NCBI GenBank assembly: GCA_964450795.1
Contig: CAYVDI010000047.1
Coordinates: 1-5,881 of the forward strand
DNA length: 5,881 nt
Source: JAGOTT01 sp964450795
Lineage (GTDB): Bacteria > Patescibacteriota > Minisyncoccia > Moranbacterales > UBA1568
Reading direction: 5' to 3'
Shown: positions 1 to 5,100 of the stretch, piece by piece
Layout: each line of letters starts with the position of its first letter
How positions within the stretch are numbered: position 1 is the first letter of the stretch
Program-made: the position numbers and the translations under genes
Notes under the pieces: generated by a model
The model's input: the letters and a program-made list of their open reading frames with translations, nothing else
Databases searched by the model: none
What the model was told of the DNA's origin: nothing

Positions 1-1097
1 CCGTTATCCACATGAAGTCTCGTCAGGTACGGAATCAGGAACCCCATATTCCTTCCGGTGAAATACCTATACAGCTTTCTCGTCGTCTCCTCACGTTTTT
101 CCTGACTCATGCGGGTAAACACGCTCATATCGTCGCCGATCTTTCCGCTCCAGTCATAGTGGAGAAAAACGTTCCGAGCATATTTCGAGAACCGATCGTT
201 CCAGAGAAGTCCCCAGCACCAATCCCCCTCCTTCTTCCACCACCGAGAGTGGCACGGACCGTTTTCGATACTCCCCTCCGCGTCGATACCGACTCCGCCC
301 TCGATGAAGTCGAACAGCGCGAGATATTCCGGATCTACGATATCGTTCGTCTGTGCGCCGATGAATATCTTCATGTTCCGTATCGCCGCATACTGGCGCA
401 TATCGGCGATGATTTCCGGCAATGACGACTGTGAGATGTCGTTCGCATCCTGAAGATAGACCTGTCCGAACATGAACACCTGCACGTTCCGGTTCATCGC
501 CTCGCGGGTGATGGCACGGACATACTGCCGATATTCCTTCTTCTGGAACGACGGCTTACAGGTATGCTCTCCCCAGAAATTCTTCGATCCCGGACGGCAC
601 ATGGCCGCGAATTCGAAATCTCGATTTTCCTCCGGCGAGAAGTAGTTCGCCTTCGTGTCGATCGCTTCGGCGATGAACATCCCGTAGAGGAATCCTGACC
701 GGAGCGACTTCATGTTCTTGTCGATCTCCATCCAATCCGGAGGCTTGAGCCATGTCTCGATCGCCCGATGGAGGTAGTAGCACTTCGAATCGTTCATGAG
801 TTGGAACGTCTTCCCGTCCCCGGGGAAATCGCCGTTCAAAAGACCGTCGGTCACGCATCCGGCGCGCTTCATCCGATCCATATCCGGCGGAGGCGGAGGA
901 GGGAGGAAATCCTTCCCTGATCGAGGTTTTTCAGCGAGGGATGCATCTGTCGGCGATACGGTCGCCGAAGATGTCTTCGAGGCATCCGGCCTGACTTCCG
1001 GATCATCAGTCGACCGCATCAGGAAATAAGCGAATCCGGCGGTCATAAGACCGAAAAGAAGCGTCAGGGAAACGATCATGATTCGTCTTGATATCAT
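1..1097 (-). CDS. Membrane-anchored extracytoplasmic protein of unknown function (3' end cut by window edge)
   Basis: An open frame of 365 codons with no stop runs from ATG at 1097 off the left edge, so the C-terminus is missing. I do not recognise the family. Residues 1-30 form a signal-anchor: a short basic start (SRR at 3-5) followed by a hydrophobic helix at about 6-27. No lipobox cysteine follows it. Residues 31-72 are a Ser/Thr/Pro-rich linker ending in six consecutive prolines (66-71). The rest (about 75-365) is globular, rich in Trp/Tyr, with Cys at 81, 106, 167, 180, 282 and 294; their spacing suggests three disulfides outside the membrane. Alternating predicted strands and helices (VQVFMFGQV at 205-213, MKIFIGAQT at 242-250, LFDFIEGGVGIDAEG at 261-275) would suit a TIM-barrel or glycosidase-like fold, but no catalytic motif is certain. 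Codon choice (C/G in third position) matches the neighbours. An alternative start is ATG at 1079. The gene has its own promoter at 1106-1114 and is not in an operon with DedA. Confidence 0.85.
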   Translation of the reverse strand, partial: MISRRIMIVSLTLLFGLMTAGFAYFLMRSTDDPEVRPDASKTSSATVSPTDASLAEKPRSGKDFLPPPPPPDMDRMKRAGCVTDGLLNGDFPGDGKTFQLMNDSKCYYLHRAIETWLKPPDWMEIDKNMKSLRSGFLYGMFIAEAIDTKANYFSPEENRDFEFAAMCRPGSKNFWGEHTCKPSFQKKEYRQYVRAITREAMNRNVQVFMFGQVYLQDANDISQSSLPEIIADMRQYAAIRNMKIFIGAQTNDIVDPEYLALFDFIEGGVGIDAEGSIENGPCHSRWWKKEGDWCWGLLWNDRFSKYARNVFLHYDWSGKIGDDMSVFTRMSQEKREETTRKLYRYFTGRNMGFLIPYLTRLHVDN

Positions 1098-1105
1098 AGA
1101 GCATC

Positions 1106-1114
1106 ATTATAACA
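1106..1114 (-). promoter_or_regulatory. Extended -10 promoter of the leftward membrane-protein gene
   Basis: On the minus strand the sequence reads TGTTATAAT, a perfect extended -10 (TGn + TATAAT). No good -35 lies at 17 bp; TTGCGT at 1131-1136 is 19 bp away. Transcription would start near 1099, so ATG at 1097 would be practically leaderless, while ATG at 1079 would have a leader of about 20 nt. On the plus strand the same bases give TATAAC (1108-1113), so the element may fire both ways. Confidence 0.6.
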
Positions 1115-1150
1115 GAAATATCGGAACACGACGCAACACGGAGCCGACGG

Positions 1151-1447
1151 TTGACAAGCAGGCGAATCCCGTTCATCATACGGGATGTCCCGACGGTTGC
1201 GGACACAAAAGTCCGGCTCAAGGAGCCGGATGTCCAGTACTTGCTGATGGAGAAACGAGGATACCGCTCGTGCGGAATGACGATGAAGCTCCCCTCTTCA
1301 CGAATTTCCGCGCAAATGAACGTCTCGGAAGACCGATACCGACACGATCCGGTTGAGACGGAGCAAGCGACCTTCACCTTCGAACGTACCAAGACGGCGA
1401 AGCGAACCCTCCAAGCAAGGCAACGGAAAGGACTTTCCGGCAGATAG
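1151..1447 (+). CDS. Possible small basic protein (98 aa, TTG start), or the body of a structured RNA
   Basis: The only support for a protein is indirect. A strong + strand terminator follows directly, so something is transcribed rightward here. The frame starts with TTG at 1151, preceded by GGAG at 1140-1143 (7-nt spacing), and about two thirds of its codons end in G or C, like the real genes around it. The product would be very basic and polar, with many Arg/Lys, no membrane segment and no domain I recognise. Against it: the start is TTG, the last four codons and the TAG stop lie inside the terminator stem, and three strong hairpins (1166-1186, 1201-1235, 1424-1439) fall in the frame. TTGACA (1151-1156) with CATCAT 17 bp later could instead be a promoter for an RNA of about 300 nt starting near 1187. 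I cannot decide between these readings. Confidence 0.3.
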   Translation: MTSRRIPFIIRDVPTVADTKVRLKEPDVQYLLMEKRGYRSCGMTMKLPSSRISAQMNVSEDRYRHDPVETEQATFTFERTKTAKRTLQARQRKGLSGR

Positions 1448-1488
1448 CGTGCACTCCGCCCCGCCCACGCTCCTGCCGGCTTTTTTTT
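1437..1488 (+). terminator. Intrinsic terminator of a rightward transcript
   Basis: CCGGCAG (1437-1443) pairs with CTGCCGG (1473-1479), and inside it AGCGTG (1446-1451) pairs with CACGCT (1466-1471), leaving a 14-nt loop. A run of eight T (1481-1488) follows. On the minus strand there is no T-run after the stem, so it serves a + strand transcript. The last T residues overlap the dedA stop codon (TAA on the minus strand, 1487-1489). A tight inverted repeat, CGGAAAG-GA-CTTTCCG (1424-1439), shares bases 1437-1439 with the stem and could compete with it. Confidence 0.8.
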
Positions 1489-2128
1489 ATTCGGCAACGT
1501 CCTTTCCTTTCGTGTTTTCAGCAGCACGCATCTCCCTACGCTCCTGATACAGATGGAAAAAACCGGGAAGGAACGAGAGCACGATGATACCGAGAACGAT
1601 CGGCAGAAGATACTTGTCGATATCCGTCACGAGACTGCCCAGCATATATCCGAGATATACGAGTCCGAACGACCAAAGAAAACCCCCGACGAGGTTGTAT
1701 GTCATGAAGGATGCATACCGCATATTCGCTACTCCTGCGAGAATCGGAGCAAAGGTCCGAACGATCGGGACGAAACGCGCGAGGAATATCGTTTTCCCGC
1801 CGTATCGATCATAGAATCGCTTCGTCCGCTCGACATGCTGTTTCCGGAATAGGAAAGAATCTTCCCTGGAAAAAAGTTTCGGTCCGATACGCCGACCGAA
1901 TTCATACCCAGCCATGTTCCCTAGGGTCGCGCAGGCAAAAAGGAGTGACGCGAGCAGGAACGGCGAAAAGAACCCCTGCGATGCAAGAAAACCCGCTACG
2001 AACAGAAGACTGTCACCCGGCAGGAAGAACCCGAGAAAAAGCCCCGTCTCCGCAAACACGATGACCGCGAGTCCCGCATATCCGATCACCTTTATCGTCT
2101 CCACCAGATCGACGCCGAGATATTCCAT
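1487..2128 (-). CDS. DedA-family membrane protein (VTT/SNARE-associated domain)
   Basis: A 213-residue integral membrane protein of normal DedA length. DedA proteins act in the cytoplasmic membrane; members have been linked to recycling of undecaprenyl phosphate or other phospholipid carriers and to proton-dependent homeostasis. Visible motifs, numbered from ATG at 2128: E27-T-G followed by FLPGDSLLF (36-43, acidic D39), GNMAGYEFGRR (70-80), and ARFVPIVRTFAPILAG (117-132). Glu27/Asp39 (12 apart) and Arg118/Arg124 (6 apart) match the spacing of the four essential residues of E. coli YqjA (E39, D51, R130, R136). Hydrophobic stretches lie at about 14-50, 56-75, 113-135, 143-165 and 170-195, and the tail is charged. 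An in-frame GTG at 2158 would add ten residues, but a TATACT -10 at 2167-2172 would place the RNA start near 2160, which favours ATG 2128. No clear Shine-Dalgarno. It sits downstream of the CA-like gene but behind that gene's terminator. Substrate is not deducible. Confidence 0.93.
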   Translation of the reverse strand: MEYLGVDLVETIKVIGYAGLAVIVFAETGLFLGFFLPGDSLLFVAGFLASQGFFSPFLLASLLFACATLGNMAGYEFGRRIGPKLFSREDSFLFRKQHVERTKRFYDRYGGKTIFLARFVPIVRTFAPILAGVANMRYASFMTYNLVGGFLWSFGLVYLGYMLGSLVTDIDKYLLPIVLGIIVLSFLPGFFHLYQERREMRAAENTKGKDVAE

Positions 2129-2166
2129 AATGGTACAAAAAAATGAAGCGGCACCCACTTTCTTTC

Positions 2167-2172
2167 AGTATA
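2167..2172 (-). promoter_or_regulatory. Possible -10 element of the DedA gene
   Basis: TATACT on the minus strand. No convincing -35 is present at 16-18 bp, where the T-tract of the preceding terminator lies. The position would give a leader of about 30 nt to ATG 2128. Confidence 0.35.
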
Positions 2173-2185
2173 AGGTAAAACCGCG

Positions 2186-2222
2186 AAAAAGAAAAAACGG
2201 GTCCGCAGATTCGCGGGCCCGT
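2186..2222 (-). terminator. Intrinsic terminator of the large CA-like gene
   Basis: Read on the minus strand, ACGGGCCCGC (2222-2213) pairs with GCGGACCCGT (2206-2197) with one C-A mismatch and a 6-nt loop. The T-tract TTTTTTCTTTTT (2197-2186) follows. It begins 15 nt after the TAG stop at 2238-2240. The plus strand has no T-run, so the direction is clear. It separates the CA-like gene from dedA. Confidence 0.85.
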
Positions 2223-2237
2223 GGCGGGAACAGCCGA

Positions 2238-3287
2238 CTAGGACGAAAATGGGACCTCATGGATCAGTCTTGTCCGCATATCCGTCACGCCGACGAGAAT
2301 GTCGAGTTTGAGATCGGGAAACGCCTCGTTCAGGACCTGTTTCGATACCCTGGCGATATATCGCGATTTCTCCGCGATCGCATCACGCTCGTCCAGTTCC
2401 CAGAACGGCGTCAGGACAAGCAACAATGCCCCGTCTTCTTTCGGAGCACGATCTTCGGCGATGTTCGCGGAAACGATCTTCCCCGCGACTTTCACTGCCT
2501 CGCCCCAGTCATAGTCGTACGGACCGATGATAAGGGCCTTGTTCGGGACGTGGAGCCATCCGAATCCTCTTCCGACGGCGATGATATTCTCGCCATGGAC
2601 AAGTTCCGCGATCGGACGCTTCTGGGAACGGATGTTCCGGACATAATCCCGGTTCCCGAGCGCGATCGGCAGGAGATCCGAAAGTATATCCGGGTGCATC
2701 CGGTCATACAGGGAAGAGAGCCGCTCTTCGATTTCCTTATCAGCCGCATCGGCACACTCGGAAATGAGTAGTCGCTCGTCACCACCGTTATGGAAGATGA
2801 GTGCATCCTCGTCCGTCTCGATACCGACGACGATCGAAGATACGACCGGGTTGTTCTCGCCGAACATCTCCTCAAACTGTCGTTTCAGGGTTTTCGCGCC
2901 GGCGATGGCGGCCGCGGTATCGTGATTGTGGCCGGCGCAACCACGATGTTCGTCCCCCTTCGAGAAGTGATACGTACAGAGTGCAAGCATCCTGTTCCCC
3001 TCGCGCACCGCCTGCTGTTTCGATTTCAGCACGAGATCATTGAGGAGCGGCGATCCGAGATCGAACTTCCCTCCGATATTGCGGAACGGCTGGAGCACCC
3101 CTTCCGGCAGGTTTGCGATCACCGGAAGATTGATGCGACCATCCATGCACTTGAAGACGAGGATGTTCGTCGGATGATGTTTCCGATACAGACGGAGTTC
3201 ATCCTGCGCCCGCGGCGCACAGAACGCCTCGCTCCGTCGCCTATTCAGATCGAGAATATACTCCTTCGGATTCATAACATCGTTCAT
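2238..3287 (-). CDS. Beta-class carbonic anhydrase-like protein, CsoSCA-like two-part architecture
   Basis: A 349-residue soluble protein (from ATG 3287) with the beta-carbonic anhydrase active-site signature. ILVFKCMDGR (42-51) supplies C47, D49 and R51, the Cys ligand and Asp/Arg dyad. FRNIGG (68-73) resembles the RNAGN segment. YHFSKGDEHRGCAGH (106-120) holds H114-x-x-C117, with H107 as another possible ligand (H107 to C117 is close to the His-Cys spacing I recall for carboxysomal CsoSCA). The family reversibly hydrates CO2 to bicarbonate on Zn. The second half (about 225-345) repeats the strand/helix pattern and has VTDMR at 334-338, possibly a decayed CxDxR; CsoSCA likewise carries a zinc-less second domain. 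No shell-protein genes are visible, so a carboxysome role is unlikely. No signal peptide. Start: the frame extends to ATG 3356, but the best promoter (3302-3330) lies inside that extension, so 3287 or 3275 (345 aa) is favoured; neither has a Shine-Dalgarno. The gene ends at its own terminator. Activity is inferred from residues only. Confidence 0.82.
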   Translation of the reverse strand: MNDVMNPKEYILDLNRRRSEAFCAPRAQDELRLYRKHHPTNILVFKCMDGRINLPVIANLPEGVLQPFRNIGGKFDLGSPLLNDLVLKSKQQAVREGNRMLALCTYHFSKGDEHRGCAGHNHDTAAAIAGAKTLKRQFEEMFGENNPVVSSIVVGIETDEDALIFHNGGDERLLISECADAADKEIEERLSSLYDRMHPDILSDLLPIALGNRDYVRNIRSQKRPIAELVHGENIIAVGRGFGWLHVPNKALIIGPYDYDWGEAVKVAGKIVSANIAEDRAPKEDGALLLVLTPFWELDERDAIAEKSRYIARVSKQVLNEAFPDLKLDILVGVTDMRTRLIHEVPFSS

Positions 3288-3294
3288 TAATGAT

Positions 3295-3330
3295 ACGGAA
3301 CAGTATATTCCGTTTCCTGAGAAGAGGCAA
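3295..3330. promoter_or_regulatory. Divergent promoter region with operator-like inverted repeat
   Basis: Minus strand: TTGCCT (3330-3325), a 17-bp spacer and TATACT (3307-3302), giving a start near 3295 for the large CA-like gene. Plus strand: TATATT (3304-3309) overlaps that -10 and could drive the 3372 gene with a leader of about 55 nt, though its -35 is poor. A perfect inverted repeat, ACGGAA (3295-3300) and TTCCGT (3308-3313) with a 7-bp spacer, brackets both -10 elements exactly as an operator would. TTGACG (3340-3345) with TAGAAA (3363-3368) is an alternative + strand promoter, but it would start too close to ATG 3372. Confidence 0.5.
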
Positions 3331-3356
3331 TGGGAGACCTTGACGTTATCGGACAA

Positions 3357-3362
3357 AAGGAG
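3357..3362 (+). promoter_or_regulatory. Strong Shine-Dalgarno for the ATG at 3372
   Basis: AAGGAG lies 9 nt before ATG 3372 and is the best ribosome binding site in the window for its start. A second AAGGAG (3420-3425) sits 6 nt before an in-frame GTG at 3432, so two starts compete. The intervening 20 codons include a T7 run and A/T-ending codons unlike the rest of the gene. Confidence 0.6.
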
Positions 3363-3371
3363 TAGAAAGAC

Positions 3372-3977
3372 ATGTATGGAAACGCCGTTTCCATTTTTTT
3401 ATTGTCGTTTAAAATCACCAAGGAGAAGAACGTGTCACCCTCCGACCTGGAAATGGGCTTCAATCTTGCCGTCAGACTCATCGATGCCGGCATCTTCGAG
3501 GAAATCGACAACGAGCGCCTGAAAGAGATTTCCCCGAGGGGATCGGCCCTGGTCGCCTGCGGCGATCGGGACCGGTTCAGTCATTACTTCAATACGCTCC
3601 GCGAAGCCATCGACGTGCATCCCATCACGCTCAATGGCGGATCGATCCTCCTCGGAACGGACATCGACCACGAAAGGAAACGAATCGTCACCGAGGACAT
3701 CTCCGATGCGCTCGGATTGAAATCCATGGACACCGTGGTGCTGTCATCGCATTTTCCGTGCGGGAAAGCCGGACTGCTCGGCTTCGGACTGAAGGAAATC
3801 CTCATCAAGACCCTGGAAGGAAAGGAGCACCTCAAGCGCTTTTTCCCGAACGTCCGGATAGTCCCGCTCATCAGTATCGACTGGAGACCGTCGAGTCTTG
3901 ACCGGAAAGATGCAACGTTCATCGAGACCTTCGCGTTCCATCTCCACCATAAGGAGACGATACGTTCATTCGAATGA
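3372..3977 (+). CDS. Short single-domain beta-carbonic-anhydrase-like protein with altered dyad
   Basis: A 201-residue soluble protein (181 if it starts at GTG 3432). I recognise no named family, but three features in order recall beta-carbonic anhydrase. A strand ends in ACGDRDR (62-68), giving C63 and D65. HPITLNGGSILLG (83-95) sits where RNAGN would be. TVVLSSHFPCGKAG (121-134) contains H127-x-x-C130-G131, the classic HxxCG zinc ligands. Cys63 to His127 is 64 residues, close to the 67 in the divergent neighbour. The dyad arginine expected at position 67 is Asp instead; R66 and R68 flank it, so catalysis may be lost or changed. A zinc-binding sensor, partner subunit or a different small-molecule lyase are alternatives. 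It is transcribed away from the larger CA-like gene across an 84-bp gap (3288-3371) and ends with its own terminator, so it is a one-gene unit. The first 20 codons are compositionally odd; GTG 3432 may be the true start. Gene reality is secure; function is tentative. Confidence 0.85.
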   Translation: MYGNAVSIFLLSFKITKEKNVSPSDLEMGFNLAVRLIDAGIFEEIDNERLKEISPRGSALVACGDRDRFSHYFNTLREAIDVHPITLNGGSILLGTDIDHERKRIVTEDISDALGLKSMDTVVLSSHFPCGKAGLLGFGLKEILIKTLEGKEHLKRFFPNVRIVPLISIDWRPSSLDRKDATFIETFAFHLHHKETIRSFE

Positions 3978-3995
3978 ATGGAACGACTCCCCGTG

Positions 3996-4024
3996 AACCG
4001 CCGGCAACGACCTGGCGGTTTTTT
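3996..4024 (+). terminator. Intrinsic terminator of the short CA-like gene
   Basis: AACCGCC (3996-4002) pairs with GGCGGTT (4014-4020), and inner GG/CC pairs may extend it. T-rich sequence follows (TTTTTT at 4019-4024, then CTTTTG). It starts 19 nt after the TGA stop. Confidence 0.85.
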
Positions 4025-4030
4025 CTTTTG

Positions 4031-4068
4031 AAAAAAAGAACCCCGTCAGAAAAGAGACGGGGGTTCTT
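4031..4068 (-). terminator. Intrinsic terminator of the rpsP-rplJ-rplL unit
   Basis: On the minus strand a 12-bp stem (4068-4056 with 4047-4036, one bulged C) has an 8-nt loop and runs into seven T (4037-4031). It lies 27 nt after the rplL stop. Its T-tract directly abuts that of the convergent + strand terminator, which is efficient packing of two unidirectional terminators. Confidence 0.88.
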
Positions 4069-4094
4069 GGGACATGCAATTGATCGGGTGGCCG

Positions 4095-4502
4095 TTATTT
4101 GAGGGTCACGGTCGCGCCGACGGCTTCGAGCTTCTTCTTCATCTCTTCGGCATCGGCCTTCGGAGCCTTCTCCTTGATGACCTTCGGAGCCGCGTCAACG
4201 AGATCCTTCGCCTCCTTGAGGCCCAAGCCCGTTACCTCGCGGACCGCCTTGATCACATTGATCTTCTGGTCACCGGCCGCGGTAAGCTCGACATCGAAGT
4301 CGGTCTTCTCTTCCACTTCGGCCGCACCGGCAGCCGCCGGCATCGCCCCCATCATCATCGGAGCCGCCGCCGACACGCCGAACTTCTCCTCAAGCACCTT
4401 CACGAGCTCGGAGAGGTCAAGCACGCTCATCTTCTCGATTTCCGCGACGAGCTTCTCGAACTTTTCCGGCACCACCACTTCCTTCTTCGCTTCTTCGGTC
4501 AT
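4095..4502 (-). CDS. rplL: 50S ribosomal protein L7/L12
   Basis: A 135-residue L7/L12, slightly longer than the usual 120-130. It forms the dimers of the ribosomal stalk that recruit and activate translation GTPases (EF-Tu, EF-G, IF2, RF3). Residues 1-45 are the dimerisation/L10-binding domain (core KMSVLDLSELVKVLEEKFGV, 24-43). Residues 45-63 are the Ala/Met/Pro/Gly hinge. Residues 64-135 are the factor-binding domain with the typical INVIKAVREVTGLGLKEAKD (81-100) and a final LEAVGATVTLK. The extra N-terminal charged segment (residues 1-14) explains the length. The start ATG 4502 is the only sensible one. No Shine-Dalgarno is visible in the 39-nt gap to rplJ, which is AT-rich and has no terminator, so the gene is cotranscribed with rplJ. 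rpoB, the usual next gene, is absent. Confidence 0.98.
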   Translation of the reverse strand: MTEEAKKEVVVPEKFEKLVAEIEKMSVLDLSELVKVLEEKFGVSAAAPMMMGAMPAAAGAAEVEEKTDFDVELTAAGDQKINVIKAVREVTGLGLKEAKDLVDAAPKVIKEKAPKADAEEMKKKLEAVGATVTLK

Positions 4503-4541
4503 AACGTTGACATTAACTGCTTATTGATAAACGAATGGAAA

Positions 4542-5063
4542 CTACGCCTTCTTCTCTGCAACCGCCGACAGGACCCGTACCAATCCGGAAAGATTCCCGG
4601 AGAGCGTCCGGACGAATCCGGAAATCGGCGCCTGAAGCGTCCCAAGGAGCTGACCACGGAGCTCGTCCCGGGACGGAAGCTTCGCGAGCGCTTTCACCTC
4701 GTCCGCCGAGAGCGCCTTTCCTTCGAGCGCGCCGCCGACGATCGACAGTTTCAGATCCTTGTTCGCCTTGATATAGTCCGCGATCGCCTTCGCCGCCGAC
4801 ACCTCGTCGGTCGAATATGCGACACCGACCTGACCCTCGAGTTTCCGGGCATCCACCATGATTCCGGCATCGCGAAGCGCTATGTTGAGAAGCGTCTTCT
4901 TCAGGACCTGGAAGCGGGACCCGCTCTTCCGAAGCTCGGCACGGATCGCGGAAATATCCTTCACCGACACGCCCTTGAAATCCGAGAACACAAGCGCTTT
5001 GGCTTCTTTCGCGCTTTCGGTGACCTCCTTTATAAGGACGCCTTTGTCTTCGCGTCTCATCAT
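4542..5063 (-). CDS. rplJ: 50S ribosomal protein L10
   Basis: A 173-residue L10 of normal length. It anchors L7/L12 dimers to 23S rRNA at the stalk base next to L11. The N-terminal rRNA-binding domain carries ALVFSDFKGVSVKDISAIRA (23-42) and RKSGSRFQVLKKTLLNIAL (45-63), both standard L10 motifs. LSIVGGALEG (106-115) belongs to the second half of the globular domain. Residues 145-173 form the C-terminal amphipathic helix (ISGFVRTLSGNLSGLVRVLSAV) that binds L12 dimers. The frame starts with two ATGs (5063 and 5060) and no Shine-Dalgarno. A four-codon frame, ATG 5074 to TGA 5062-5060, overlaps the start and might couple translation. The gene is preceded by a hairpin/terminator leader (5075-5161) and by rpsP, and followed by rplL. 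Confidence 0.98.
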   Translation of the reverse strand: MMRREDKGVLIKEVTESAKEAKALVFSDFKGVSVKDISAIRAELRKSGSRFQVLKKTLLNIALRDAGIMVDARKLEGQVGVAYSTDEVSAAKAIADYIKANKDLKLSIVGGALEGKALSADEVKALAKLPSRDELRGQLLGTLQAPISGFVRTLSGNLSGLVRVLSAVAEKKA

Positions 5064-5074
5064 ACTCGTTTCAT

Positions 5075-5100
5075 AAAAAAATCTGCGGGAAACCGCAGAT
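5075..5100 (-). terminator. Attenuator terminator upstream of rplJ
   Basis: ATCTGCGG (5100-5093) pairs perfectly with CCGCAGAT (5088-5081) through a 4-nt loop, followed by seven T (5081-5075). Only 11 nt remain before the rplJ ATG, too little for a new promoter, so it must be read through under some conditions. This makes it an attenuator rather than a simple end of rpsP. Confidence 0.8.

Noticed and set aside
12..858. Open frames on both strands (12-425 plus, 556-858 minus)
   Set aside because: Both are shadows of the 365-codon minus-strand frame, which has signal-anchor, linker and domain structure and the expected codon bias.
1151..1488. tmRNA, RNase P RNA, SRP RNA or a known riboswitch in the + strand region
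   Set aside because: I looked for the conserved cores (for example GAGGAAAGTCC of RNase P, the GGAAG loop of SRP RNA, the tmRNA tRNA-like ends) and found only a chance partial match to GGAAAGTCC on the opposite strand.
1006..1527. A 173-codon minus-strand open frame
   Set aside because: It overlaps the end of dedA and the start of the membrane-protein gene in other frames, spans a terminator and a promoter, and has no recognisable domain.
1914..2771. A 285-codon + strand open frame
   Set aside because: It crosses the start of dedA, the terminator at 2186-2222 and the end of the CA-like gene, and is antisense to both genes.
3288..3356. N-terminal extension of the large CA-like protein to ATG 3356
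   Set aside because: It would place the best promoter and the inverted repeat inside the coding region, and the added 23 residues have no similarity to the core; not fully excluded.
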